A stretch of 64,000 nucleotides of DNA. It comes from Laburnicola sp. R22_1 (lineage: Eukaryota; Ascomycota; Dothideomycetes; Pleosporales; Didymosphaeriaceae). A program made the translations under genes and the position numbers. Below the pieces are notes generated by a model that was given only the letters and a program-made list of their open reading frames with translations, was not told the origin of the DNA and ran no database searches. The DNA lies in the NCBI GenBank assembly GCA_014281115.1, contig JACONQ010000015.1, positions 2,046,001 through 2,110,000 on the forward strand, read 5' to 3'. Below are positions 13,539 to 26,679 of the stretch, in pieces (within the stretch, counting starts at the first letter, position 1; every line of letters begins with the position of its first letter).

Positions 13539-13773
13539 GTGTGTGGTGTTAAATTAACTACCTAGGAATAGCACGACAAAGGCTTTTATCTTAAATAACA
13601 TAATAAAAAAAGTAGAGCCCCCTACTTAGTAATTAAAAAGGGCGTGAAAAAGGTAATAACAAAAAAAAAGCGCGTTCGATCTGCTAAGCGAGCTTGGCGG
13701 TCTTGGCGCGGGGCTGCTCCCACAAGCAAAATCTTTACGAAGAGGCCACTTGGAACTTTGGGGGAGATAAGAA
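13539..13773 (-). mobile_element. Retroposon of the GCCAC-ended family, medium class (235 bp)
   Basis: The element reads GTGTGTGGTGTTAAATTAAC at its left end. It is flanked by an exact 12-bp duplication, TATAAGCTCCTT, at 13,527-13,538 and 13,774-13,785. It keeps the GC-richer part missing from the short class. The open frame at 13,626-13,865 overlaps it by chance. Confidence 0.88.
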
Positions 13774-15249
13774 TATAAGCTCCTTAAGAAGTTATTTAAT
13801 CTTCTTTTAAAGAAGTAATTAATTAGGTTTTTCTTAGATTGTATATAATAGGCGTTAGTCTGCATTTTTCTAGTCTTATATTAAGATTTTATTTATCTAG
13901 GTCTACTAAATAGGTGGTAGCTCTACAGAGCTTAAATTTATAATTAGTTTATAACTTATACTCTCGTTATAATAATTTTATTTATATTCTTAAGATTTAG
14001 AAGCTGTTTAAAGCAAGCAAACTACTATTAAGTATGCGCTTTTATAAGTCTGTCTGCTAGTATATTGTTTATTTTTAGGTAGGTAACTTTAAATAATCCT
14101 TTTATATATTCTTAACGTAGCCACATATTCTAGATATTAATATAGCGTAAACAAGTGTTAACGCGCTTATTCTTTCTAATTACTAGTCTAATTGTTTGTT
14201 AATTATTATAAAAAACGTTCTATATATATCCTAAATTAAAATTAAGTTCCTTAAAGAACTACTTTAGTGCTATTATTTCTTTGCTTATATATTTAAGTGT
14301 AAGTAGCTTAGCTTTAGTAGTAGAAGTTATAACTATACTCTAATAAGTAGTATTCTAGAGTATTGCTTTACTATAGAGCATAACTATATATTTATAAAGT
14401 AATCTCTAAGTTTCTAAATTATCTATAAATAAAGCATTACCGTAAATTATAAGATTAGGTCTATTATATTAGCTATACTAAATAGATTGTTAGCGCGTTC
14501 TCTAAAGATATATAATTACTTAGTTAATTATAGCAAAATATTATTTACTTTAATTTATTAGAAAGTGCAAGAGCTTTAAAACAGCAAATATAATATTAGG
14601 CCTAAGTATAATTACTATATATAGTATTAATGTAATATATTCCTAGTAGCTTTTAATTTTCTACTTAGTTGCTTCTCCTATATTCTTTACAAGCTCTTCT
14701 AATAGAAAAGGTGTTATAGGAAAGCTTTCACTATCTTTAAGATTAAACTTCTTTATAATTTTATTAATATAAGTATTATAAATAAGCGTAATTATTCTAT
14801 TCTTATAATCTTAGATTACTTAAACGCCTGAAAACTCTTTAACTAGTCTATAGTTTTTAATCTTATATTTTGCTTTAATTTAGCTCTAGAGCTTCTATAT
14901 CTCTACTTTATCAGCTTTATTAAAGATTAAAAGTATATTATTAATATAGAAAAGTACTAAGGTTTTGCAATCTTTACTTATAAATAAATAATGTTCTTTT
15001 TTTAAGGTAGTAAGTTCTATAGATCTTAGTAATCCTAAGAACTCTTTATACTAGAGTAGTGCTAAGTCTCTTAATTTATATAGAGCTTAATTAAGGGATA
15101 CACACTTGCTATATTGCTTAAACCTATTTAGAAGCTTATAGATAACTAGGTTATTAGCTATACTATAAGTGTTTAAGAACGCTCCTACTATATTATATTC
15201 AATAATTTCTAAATTGTATTCTGCTATAATTGCTATTATAGTTCTAAAC

Positions 15250-15872
15250 GGAGGGGCGTATCGTGGTGGGTACGGGCGTAAGGTCGTCTAACTATAGCAG
15301 AAGTCTAGATAATGAATCTACGCTGTGGTGGGGGACTATAAGCGAGGATTTTAGTCTAGAAATAAGCGAAAACTTAGACTTCTTAGCGAGTTTGAATCTC
15401 GCCCTCTCCCCCTCTGGTTTTTAAACACCAAAAAACCAATCTTTGTGGATAAGAAGAAAAGTAGCCTAAATAAGCAAGTATCTCTAATAATTAAGAAATT
15501 TCTAACTATTTGAGCTAGTCTTAACTAAGTTACTAGATTAAACTTATAGGACGGGAAAGCTATTAGCAAGTACCTCTAATAATTAAGAAATCTTTAACTA
15601 GTTACTAGTCTTATTAAATTATTAAGATTTAAACTTATAGGACGAGAAAGTTAATTAAGCCATATTACTATCTTCTAATTTAGGAAAAAAAAACTTTGTT
15701 AGAAATTTAAATTCACGCTTTGGACAGACAATAGGCCACTAGTATTAGTTTTCTCTTAACCTCCTTTAAAGGGCTTTTTTAACTAGGAGAAAGTGCCCCT
15801 TATCTACCTATACGATTTGCCTGTGGCTATATTTACTTTATAGAAAATTTAGAAGCAATAGAAACGTTAATA
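15250..15872. mobile_element. 623-bp insertion with 12-bp target duplication
   Basis: The 12-bp duplication ATAGTTCTAAAC sits at 15,238-15,249 and 15,873-15,884, exactly around the point where the copia B reverse transcriptase frame is interrupted. The first about 200 bp are GC-richer than the surroundings. They include a perfect 5-bp stem and 7-nt loop (15,386-15,402, GCGAG/CTCGC with loop TTTGAAT) resembling a tRNA T-arm. The rest contains a 90-bp tandem duplication. The long duplication suggests target-primed retrotransposition, perhaps a SINE. Orientation is unknown and no second copy was seen in the window. Confidence 0.75.
15474..15655. repeat. Tandem duplication, two units of about 91 bp
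   Basis: Units 15,474-15,565 and 15,566-15,655 both start GCAAGTA/C-CTCTAATAATT and end near GAAAG(C/T)TA. They are internal to the 623-bp insertion. Confidence 0.8.
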
Positions 15873-18800
15873 ATAGTTCTAAACAACTATACTACAAGTA
15901 TTGCTACGGAAGTTAACTAGAGCGAGTCCTTAATCTAGAAATTACCTCTTATAATAATTTAAGCCTTACACTTTAAAAAGTACCTATTCTAATTAAACTT
16001 ATAGGTTTAAACCTACTTTAATAGGAGCGGTTATCTAGTAGCTTATACTTAATTAATTACTATCTAGATTCCTTTCTTCTAAGTATAGCAATTTTAATAT
16101 AGGAGGCTTGCTTAAAGAGCTTTCTAAGTAGATAATTAGTAAGGTGTTTTTATAAGGTAGGCGGCTTTAGCAGCTTATCTATATATAGATAAGTAGAAGG
16201 TAATACCTTTAATATTTTTATAAGTATTACTATAGTAACTATAGAATTTATTATAGTGTACTTTTAGTGCGTATTCTAGACTTTCTATACTTTTAGAATA
16301 TATATATATATATAGAGGATTATCTTAAAGATCTTTTATTATATAGCTAGCAATTAGTGTATATATATCTAATCTATCCTCTACCTATTTAGTAGTATTA
16401 TTATATTAATTATAATCTATTTATTTTTAAAGAGGCAAATAGTTCTAAACACGTATATCTATATTATTACTTTAAAGTCTTTTACTTAATTTTATAAATG
16501 CTTAATCTTGCCTTTACCTTTAGCTTATTAGTAGGTTGTCTACTTTCTTTAGTGCGGTTAAGCTCTTAGGGCTAGATTAAGAGGCAGCTATAGAGCTCTT
16601 AGGCTCTATACTTTAAAGAGAACTCTCTCTAGGATCTAATAGACTAGCTTGCCTAAATTAGTGCACACTTTAGTAACTATTAGTCTTCCTATAATTTCTT
16701 AACTAATTATACCCTAAATTGCCTAGCTTTAGTATCTATTTAGGGGTTGTAAGTCCTATATACTTACTTTAACCTATATAAATTCTTAGCTACTTACTAG
16801 CTAAGCTTACTATCTATATATTAGTTCTATTAGCTACTTAATTACTAGCCTAGCTAGCTATACTCTTAGATTGCTAAATAGAAGCACTATTCTCTATTTT
16901 CTTAGTACTTACTTACTTATTTAGTATAGTAAAAAAATTAAGAATATTTATAAACTATTCTTTTAAATAATTAATCTCCCTCTTATATAGAACTTTAATA
17001 ATCTTTACTACTTCTTTATTAGATATATCTTGATTAGCTTTACTCTTATAAAATAACATCTTATTAAATATAATATTACGCGTAGTAATCACTTAATTAA
17101 GTACTAGAATTTATATTCTATAAAGATTTAATACTTTATAACTAATAAGGTATCTAATATATTCCTTAGAATTTACTTTAAATTCTTATTTATTCTACTA
17201 TACTACTTAATTTCTTTGTAAAGGATATGCTTAGCAGCTATAGGCATAAATTCTACTCTAATTAGGATAAAGATTAGCTATTTATACTTATATTTAAGCA
17301 GGCTTATACTAATAGAAATACTACCTAAACTAATTTTTAAGCACCGTATTTAGTGCTTAAAAAGCATATAAAGCTATTAAGCTCTTACTATAGAGGTAAG
17401 TAGCTATACTTATAATCTTAGGCTATATTTTAGGTAGTAGATTTGCGCTTTCCCTTATTTTTATAGCTTTAGTAATAATCTTTTACCTTACTTACTTAAG
17501 TGCTTTATTTAGTTTATGCGTATATAATAAAGTATAGCTAAGTCTTATTTGTCTATATAGTTCTTATAGACTAATTATCCCTTTTAGAGAAGAGTAGTAA
17601 TATTATTATTCTAATAGATTATAACAATTCTAAGCTTATATTTTTATCTACCTATTAATTAAGCTTAGTTATTACTTACATAATCTCTAGTAGAGATTTT
17701 AATATAAGGTTATTATTATAAATCTTTTTACTAAAGTCTTTCTTAATAATTAAGCTCTATAGCCCTCTAAGCCATCCTACTAGAAAGTTAAATAGATTCT
17801 AAGAAATGTAGTAGAATAGTTTTAAATATTATTCCCTTAAGTATCTAAAGATTACTTTTATTATATCTATTATAGAATAATACTAATAGTCCTTTCTTTA
17901 AGTACTAAAAATACTCATATTTTGCATATTCTAAACTAGAGCATAAAGTACTTATTAGCCTAAATAACCTAATTAAAAGTGCTAGAGTTCCTTAGTATCT
18001 GCTCGCAGAAGATTGTAGTATAATTATCTAATTACTATAGCTAAAAAATAGTAAAAAAGAGGCTTATATTTAATACAAGTAAGGTTATAGATACTATTTA
18101 GTTTTACTAAGATAATATTCTAAGTAAAAGTTCCTATACGTAATAATTTATCTAAATCTCAGTACTAGATTCCTACCTTTCTTAAATAAGCTTTAGAGAT
18201 AATATTAATATAAAAACCTTTTATAACTTTATTATTCTTAAGTAAAAGATCTTTTATATACGCACTACCCTTGCTAGTAAGCACACCCTTTATAAGTTAA
18301 TCTTCTATTTCTAAAATTGGAAGAGTCTAAGTTCTAGCTTTAACATTCTAGATTAAGCTTACTTTTTTAAACAAGCTAGGTATTAGAAGTAATTAATTAT
18401 TAATAAAATAAACTATAGCTTCTCTATTAAGAATAGTGCTCTATATAAGTAGATAATTGCTAGAATATATTATTAAGTACATCTCTAAGCTCTCTTACAG
18501 CTACTTATTAAAGACTAATAGATTAATTAAAACGCAAGCTATTAACCCTAGGTAGGTAAGAGCAGTTAAGCTCCTTACTATAAGTGTAGACTTCTAGCCT
18601 TTTATTTTAATTCTACTATAAAGCTCCTTCTATTACAATTATACTAAACAATTATTAATACTCTAATATTCTTTCTTAGTAAGGGTAATTAGTAGAACTT
18701 CTTTAGGGCATTTGCTAGTAATAGCAGTTTAAAGGCGTTAGTAATTAAAATTATTTTACTTATACTCTCTAAGTCTATAAAGGTACTTATTAGCCTTCTT

Positions 18801-19142
18801 ATAAGCTTTCTTATTTAAGTCACTACTACCTTACTTTTTCTAATTATTATTTTAACTAGTAATTATTATAAATATACCTAATAACTTACTATAAGGTACT
18901 TAAAGCTAGTGCTTTTAAATAAGTATAGAGTAGAACTTTCTAGTATTAGCAAGATCTATTACCTTAATACTAAGCGAAGCGTCTTATATAAGATGCTAAT
19001 TTATTAATTAGGCCTATTCTAGTGTAAGCTTAACTGCTAGCGCGTCTAAGAAGTTGTATTCAAGATCTTTGTTATGTGAAAATTCTAACTAAGGTTAAGT
19101 CTACACTATATACAAAGAGGAGTAAAATAGAAGACACTAAAA

Positions 19143-20307
19143 CCTAGTACCTAGCACATTGTAGTAGTAATAAAATATACACAAAATAATAATAATTTTA
19201 TTATTAACTTTCTATAGAGCAGTATTAGCAATAGTAGTTAATAGATAGTCTACTATCTAGTATAACTAAGTTATATATTATCTCTTAACTAGTAGACTAT
19301 TAAAGAGCTATAGTAGACTACAAAGTTACAACTATAGAAGTAGTGTAGGCAATAGGACGCTTAACTATAGTTTAGTTATTATGCTTATAATCTAGTAGCA
19401 GCGTAACTATAGTTTGCTATATATATAGTGTATAAAGTCTACCTCTTATAATATTAGCAACACCTAGTATACTAAATCTTTACTTTTAACTTATATAATA
19501 CTAAGTCTTTTAAATCTAACTCTTTATTATATATAGTAGTATAATACCTTTCTAGTGTTCTAAGATTACGTTGTCTAATACCTGCAGTTAGATAGCTACT
19601 AGAGAATTTAAAACTAGTATAGACAACTAGCTAAATAATATTAGCTATCTAGCCTATCTACTATAAGATAAGGTTTAAGAGACAGGGCTACTAGAGAATT
19701 AAATTAATTATAATTACACTATTCTAGAGGTTATGTCTAATAATTTATTTAGGCTATATATAATTTTTACGCAACTCTAAATTCTTAAGTATTAGATTAT
19801 CCTTTTATATAAAGATTTAGAAAGAAATATAGTAATCTTTATAAGAAAACAATAGCACCTTACTATTACGTTACTAGTAAGGCTAGAAAATAGGCTAAAA
19901 TATAGTAGTAGGCGTCTATTAGAGGAGGAGTAAATATTTCTTATATATTGCTAGAGCGCGCGCGCATAGCTATAGCAGAAGAAGCTTCTAGTAGTAGTTA
20001 AAATTATATAGGCGCATAAGAATAATAAGAAGTAAGGATAGTAGTAGTAGTAGTAGTATAAAAGAGATAGGTAGTAGTAGTAAGGTTCTTGGGGGGTAGT
20101 ATATAGCTCGCTAGTTGCAAGGGAAGATCTACTATAGAAGAGTAATAAAATAGTTAGGTTAGTTACTATTACAATTATTATTGTTATTATTATTATAAAA
20201 ATATTGTTAAAGAAATTATTAATTACGTAATATAGTAGTTAGTTAAATAGCTAGCCCAGGATCACGTAATATTATGGATTGATCCTAGAGGAGAGGCTAA
20301 GAAGTTA
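19143..20307 (+). repeat. 1.15-kb dispersed repeat, copy 2 (inside copia B)
   Basis: Same orientation as 5,214-6,358 and homologous throughout. It lies between the integrase and gag/5' LTR sides of copia B, so it inserted into that element or its ancestor. No inverted termini or target duplication could be fixed. Confidence 0.7.
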
Positions 20308-21043
20308 TATATAGTAAGCTTACCTTCTATATTAGAAAGCTTAAAACTCTTAGCCTTATTCAAAAGAAGCTACTAATTTTGGTACTATATTTTAGGTGTT
20401 TATCTTTTATACTTAGCTTTCTTAAGGTATGCTTAGTATTAGGTGCGTACTAGGTTCTTTCTGCTCACTTTTATTAGAGCTAGATCCTTCTAAAGTATCT
20501 TAATAAGCGCTTATAGGGAGGTCTTCTTTTTATTATTTATTATAATTATAGCTAGTGCTAGCAGATTTTAGAACACTATAGTATAAACCTATAAGATAAG
20601 ATTTTAGATCTTTATTATATTAATCTACTAGTCTTATACTTCTACTTAAGACTCTATAATCTAAATATTATAGAGTTTAATCTAATTATTATATATAACG
20701 TCGTCTATACTTACAGTATTGTTTAGAAGTATAGAATAAGTTAGTTAGATTAGATCTTAATTAATAATTTTATAAGCGTTAGGGTTAATAAGATACTAGA
20801 TTCCTTTAGACTAAGTATAAAATTAGAGCTAAATAAGCTAGAAAGGCTAGCCTACTTAGGTAGTAAAAAGCACCTTTATAGTAGGAATTACAATATTAGT
20901 TATTTTAATTATAGGTAAAATTTAAGCGTAAAAAAGGATTAGAAATAATTAGTAAAAAGTAATTAGAGTATATAAATTAGAATTTTAATATATAAGTACG
21001 CAGAGAGAATTAGCCTATAATCTTAAAGCGCTAGGTTTATAAC

Positions 21044-21229
21044 TATTAAAGGAAAACAAGTTAGAATCTTAGATTTAGTAAGCAAATTAGATAAGATTAC
21101 TATATAAGAAAGGAAGCTAAAGGGCTAGACTATATATACGCTTATAGAAAAGGGGCAAGGCTAAAATAGTACCGCTCACATATTTACGAGCACGTGATCG
21201 TACTTAGTTAGAGCCTTATTTCTGCAATA
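21044..21229 (-). repeat. Copia B LTR (right, 5' LTR)
   Basis: This 186-bp partner of 10,867-11,052 is followed by AGCTA. Going inward on the minus strand it is followed by a short sequence (about 21,025-21,043) that could be the primer-binding site. It contains CACGTG and a TATA-like run. Confidence 0.88.
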
Positions 21230-22299
21230 AGCTACTACTAGTTAAATATAAATTATAGGCACTATACTAATCTATATACACTAAGCCTATGCTATAATCT
21301 AATCTATATAAGCTTCTATCTAAGTATAACATACTTCCTTAGAGAATTCTAGCTAACAAGATAATCTAATTCTAAAAGGTATAGAATAAGAATAATAACT
21401 ATACTAGAGCTCTATATAATATTTTAGTAAATAAGACTAGAATTTTTATAGATCTGTACAGATACCTAGATATTGCTAAGAATTAATATCTAAATATCTT
21501 TCTAAATATCCTTACTAGCTATATAGTATATTATTATCTGTATACTATCTACTTTAGATAATTATAGAAGTGCTTATATAAAGTACGTAATAGTTACTTT
21601 AATACTATTATTAACTATAACTAGTATTAGATAAACTATAACTAGTATTAGATAAACTAAACTATAATAACTTTCGCGTAATACTAGCGTAAGAACTCTA
21701 ATAAGAGTTTATATAAAGTTCTAGAGGTAATAATTAATAGGCTTACTCTTATATAGAGAGTATTAGATGTAAACTTTACTAGGAAAATTTCTCTCTATAC
21801 TACTATTATATAAACATACTATAGACACCTAGAGCTAGAGTAGACTATATTTACCCCTAAGCCTACCTATAAAGCTCTATTTACTAATCTCTATGCGTTA
21901 ATCTAAGTTATAATTAATTACTAATCTAATTAGTATCTATAAGAGGCTAATATACACTACACTAATTGCAAATATAACTTTTCTATATAAAGAGAAAGAT
22001 TACTAGGCCCTTATAAATAAGAATTTTATAGATAATTTATACTATAATTATTACAATTTAAATTCTAATTAAATAATATTAATATAAGACTAAAGAAGTG
22101 TTTTATATAATATAAAAAGGTTATTAGTCTTCTAACTATCTATATAATAAGTATATCTGCGTAATAAGATAGTATATTATCTTTTATAAAGAGTATAATA
22201 ATACAATGCCTTTATACAAAATTATTTAGTCCTATATTTAGAATATAAAAGGGTATAATAATAAGGAACCTACTTTATATAAAGAAGAGAAGTAGAGTA

Positions 22300-25200
22300 A
22301 AAATAATAAGAATAGTAATAATTAAGTGTTCTACCTAACTACTATTACCTATCTTTAATATATAACTAGCAAACACATCTATAAGATAGAGCTAGAGAAG
22401 TGTACAGAATAGTTTATTCTTAAAGATTAATACTATACAATATACTAAGGTAAACTATAGAATATAGGTATAGTAAGAATTTCTACTATTAGTAAAGCAT
22501 AGCTAGAGGCATACATATAAAAGAACTCCTATATAAAGATTAATTAGATACCTAGCAACACTAATATTAGCTTTAGAGGTTAGAACTTATAAAGATCTCT
22601 AGAGACTATACAAATTATAAATGTAATAGGAATAGTTACCTACTATATTCTAGATACTTTAACACTATTTCTACTATTACTAGTAGATACTAACAAGCTA
22701 GGTACCTACTTTAATAATATTCTAGATATTATTATATAAAAGAACAGTATAACTATATTTATTATACGCAAATAGGGACACTCTCTCTTTAATATTAGTA
22801 AGAAAGAAACTATATCTTTCTTTATTAAATAAGAACTCTATTGCCTTTCTTAACAATTTAAATATTTCTATATAAAAAGACTTTAAAAGATGCTTACTAA
22901 TACTAGCTATAAAGTAGATACTACTATACTAAATAAAATTTAAAAGTTTTACTACTACTATTAATTATATAAATAAGCCCTATATTACTTTAAGTTTACT
23001 ATTAAGGATAAGACCTACTTTAATTATAAAATTATTATTAATATTATATATAATAGAACTAGAGACATACTATATATTACAAATATAGATATATTATTTT
23101 AAGCTATAATTTTCTTAAAATTAATATCTATATAAGATGCGTGGGAAGCCCTCTATAAATACTAGATTAATATCTACTAAAGTCTACCTAACTATATTAT
23201 ATATAATCTACGTATAAACTTTATATTAAATAAGTTTAGGAACTGCGGAAAGATTATTAGCGTAATCTATAAGTAGATGCCTATAAAAGTATATTAGGTA
23301 ATAGGGAAGGTTAAGCGTTTGCACGTACCTCTTTATAAAGCCTTTAATATTCTTAAAGCTAAACTAAAAGACTATATAAATAAGAAAGATATCCTCTAAA
23401 TAGCTATTAAAGCTATTAATAATACTATAGGCCTAAATAGCCTTATATCTACACTGCTAGTCTTTAGCGCATATTCTAGAATTAGTATAAATTCTTTTCT
23501 ATTACCTAATATTATTACACGTATAAATACTATATAAAAGGTAATAAAGATATTATAAAAGAAAAGAAATAAAAGTAATATTAATTGTGTGCTAAACACC
23601 TATAATAGTCTATTAGTAGTATATAAAGTTCTTAAGCTTCTACTTAAATTTAAGGTTATAGTCTAGAGAGAGAAAGGTAAATAAATAGGCTTATATAAAA
23701 TTAAGTGTATTAAGAATAGAAATACAATTTTTAACCTAAGAAATAGTTTAGTAAAGTTTTACTATATATAAGGTAAGCTATACTATTATAATGAAGATTA
23801 CACTCTTCTACTATTATATAAAGTAGATAATATTGCCCCTATATAAAAGGATCCTTTAAAGAAAAGAAAAAGAGGCTGCCTAAGAAAAAAACTATATTCC
23901 TTTTCTAAAAGAAAATAAGTAATTAGAAACTATCTTTAAAGCTCTATACAGAAAGTGTAATTATAATACCTAGAGTACCTTTTAAAGAGTTAGATTGCAT
24001 AGAGATAGACGCTTCTATTATTAATAGTATATTAAAAATTCTTTTTTTTAACGTATTTAAGTATAGGGGTAGAATTTTTAATCTCTACCTTATATAAAAA
24101 GTTAAAAGAAAGACTACTTAACTATATAAAAAATTTTACCTTATATTTACTAGCTACTTTAATAAAGAGAAGAATAAAATTCTTACTTAATTACCTACTA
24201 TCTAAAATATAAGCTAGCACCTACTTCTTATATTAGGAGCAAGCTTTTAGATAATATATAGAATATAGTTTAAACTTTAAAATATTACCTAGACTTATAT
24301 TTAGTCTACTAATAAACTAAACTATATACTTTATACTAGACTACCTAATAAACTGCGTATAAACTTTCTATAAAATATAATCTTGTATATTATATAATTA
24401 CTCTATAGTATAGCTAAATTAGATCTTTACTAGTTTAAAACCTACTATTATTACTATTAAGAGAAACTTAATATAAAGACTTTGTTATACAAGCTATATC
24501 TACTTATTACTAATAAAGGAGAGCACACCTTTAGGATCACTAGCCTTTAGACAGATAATACCCTTAGTATTATTAATAAGAACTTCGCACAAAAAGAAGA
24601 AGAAAAGCTAAAGAAAGTAGCCTTCTATATAAAGGATAAAACTATTCTTACTAAGGACTAAGCTATTAAGTTTAATAGTAAAAGAATTTAGCTTATATAT
24701 AACACTATATTTCTTATATAGAAAGGTTAAGTAAAGGACTTTTGTATAATTAATCCTAAAAATAAGGATACTACTTAGAGTTATATAGAGTAGTGTATAA
24801 GAGGCGCCTATATTATATCTATATACTAACTAGAAGCTATATTTAATTTATCTATTACTGCTTAGACTATATTACCCTTATATAAAAATATTAAGATATT
24901 AAATATATAAATCTAATAGTAAATTAATAATAGTAAGTGTAGTCTTACTTTTATACTATTAGATCTCTATTACGCAAAGCTATTTATCTTTACTAATAGC
25001 TTATTTGCTAATAATAAGGATCTAAGCTTATAGCTAGGGTTTTTAATTACTTTAGGTAATAAGTTTTATATAGGTAATAGTAATAACTTTAATATTCTAG
25101 TAAATATTATATACTAGAATTTAACTAAGTATAAGAGAGTAATAAGAAGCGTTCTTACTAGTAAGCTGTATAGTATAGTAGGAGGCTTTAATAATACTAT

Positions 25201-25700
25201 TGCTATTAATATAACTCTCTAGAAGATTATACGCATGCCTAGTCTACTACTAATATTTATAGTTATCTATATAGATTTAAAGTCTCTCTATAACTACCTT
25301 ATATGTGGCGTTAAATTAACTACCTAGGGGTAGCACGACAAAGGCTTTCATCTCAAATAACATGACAAAAAAAGCAGATCCCCCTGCTTAGTAATTAAAA
25401 AGAGCGTGAAAAAGGTTATTACAAAAAAAGATAACTACCTTATATAACTAGAAACTATAAATAAAAAGCGCCTTATAATTAATATTATATTACTCTATAA
25501 ATTATACAAACACTATAAGATCTTTAAAATTAGATAGATTAATAGAAAGAATAACACTACTAATGCCTATATAAAAAAGGCTCTAAACTAGGCTCTAGAG
25601 TTCTTAATCTCTAGCAATACTTTAATAATTACTATTAAAGTATTAGTAGATTACCTTAAGCCTACTTGCGTACACTCTTTTTAGCCTTTGTATAGGGCTA
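22300..25700 (+). pseudogene. Copia A pol, degraded
   Basis: The plus strand carries, in one order, the HHCC zinc region of integrase near 22,830-22,980, the integrase core, a long linker, the region before RNase H near 24,536-24,800, and the copia RNase H with its conserved end at about 25,440-25,680. The reverse transcriptase core is the most heavily damaged part. A 126-bp retroposon interrupts RNase H at 25,305-25,430. The layout matches copia elements common in Dothideomycete genomes. All frames are closed by TAA/TAG. Confidence 0.75.
25305..25430 (-). mobile_element. Retroposon of the GCCAC-ended family, short class (126 bp)
   Basis: It begins GTGGCGTTAAATT and ends in ACAAAAAAAG. An exact 15-bp duplication, ATAACTACCTTATAT, flanks it at 25,290-25,304 and 25,431-25,445. 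It sits inside the copia A RNase H coding remnant, whose homology continues on both sides. Confidence 0.92.
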
Positions 25701-26679
25701 TTTTCTTATTATTTATTTATTCTTTTATATAATATATTTATTTACTTCTTTCTATACGCATATATTACTTAAAAATACGCATTTTCCTATCTATTATTTG
25801 CATAGAAAAAGAAGAGACATAATATATATTTATTTAGAGAAGGGTCTTCTTTATTTTGGTATTAATAGACATTATCTAGTGTTATTTACTCTATTGTTCT
25901 AGCCCTATTCTATATAATAATTACACCTAGTACTATAGCTCTACTATATATAAGAACTGCATAATTCTGCCTAAATGCCTACTAGCGTATAGTACTTAGT
26001 AAAGGGCCTGGGCCTAGGCCTAGTTATATTACTATAGTGGTAGGCGTATAAAGTGCCCCTAAGATAACTACGCAACTAGACTAATAGTGTATAGAAATAT
26101 TCTTTACACTAAATAATCTTAGCAGCCTATAAATATAGGTTTATACTACCTAGAAGAATAATATTAATATTATGTAAAGGTTTATATGTAATATTAAGTT
26201 CCTAAGCCTATTTTAAAGTTAGTATCTGTATAAAAGTAGACCTATAAGAAATAAGGAAACTTATATTAATAGAGATATTATAAAAGAATATATAATTCAT
26301 ATAGGAACTAGTACGAAAAGTAGTATATATTCTTTTATCTAGAAGATTATACATAATAAGATTAAAGCTAGGAAGGCTAACTTAGTTATTAACTAGTATA
26401 ACTACTATTATTTATAGTAAGTTAGTACTATACAAAGATAAGATATTATATAATAAGAGGCACAGTTTAGTACTATATAAAATAGGGAATTAGCTTAATA
26501 AGAAAGAAAAGAGAAAAGCACTAAGGAGAAGGAATATATATAGAGAGATATTTAAAGTAGAGGATAAAAGAAGGAAGGATAAAAAAAGAAAAGCCTACTT
26601 TATATACCTCTCCCTTCTATCTAAGGCCTTATTTTCTACCCCTTATTAGTGTTTATTTTCTCCTTATCTAATATTATAT

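Larger units (their letters stand above)
13900..19142 (-). pseudogene. Copia B pol (integrase, reverse transcriptase, RNase H), degraded
   Basis: On the minus strand the order is integrase-side sequence with a TRDVIFDE-like block just before the reverse transcriptase (near 17,040-17,100, read as TRNIIFNK), then the RT N-terminal part, a 623-bp foreign insertion at 15,250-15,872, the RT core with a conserved ALYGL-type block near 15,080 and the mutated YxDD, then a copia RNase H with a TEAEL-like block (TKAKL) near 14,310. Stops are nearly all TAA/TAG. These motifs identify Ty1/copia rather than gypsy. No activity is possible. Confidence 0.8.
10862..21234 (-). mobile_element. Inner Ty1/copia retrotransposon (copia B) with 186-bp LTRs
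   Basis: Two direct repeats of identical length, 10,867-11,052 and 21,044-21,229, flank the element. The 5-bp duplication AGCTA lies just outside both (10,862-10,866 and 21,230-21,234). LTR ends read TA...TA, as expected for TG...CA after RIP. Pol is on the minus strand: integrase and its C-terminal part (about 19,000-16,900), reverse transcriptase with YxDD mutated to YINN near 14,935-14,950, and RNase H to about 14,000. A 1.15-kb repeat, a 623-bp insertion and one retroposon interrupt it. It is nested in copia A. Confidence 0.88.

Noticed and set aside
15386..15402. Possible tRNA gene (T-arm-like hairpin)
   Set aside because: No matching acceptor stem, D-arm or anticodon arm at tRNA spacing could be found; kept only as a remark on the 623-bp insert.
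5214..20307. The 1.15-kb repeats as LTRs of one large element
   Set aside because: One copy lies outside and one inside independent copia elements, no 5-bp duplication was found, and the intervening DNA is explained by other insertions.
23396..23599. Minus-strand 67-codon hydrophobic frame
   Set aside because: It is antisense to the copia A integrase linker; the apparent membrane segment is an AT-composition artefact.
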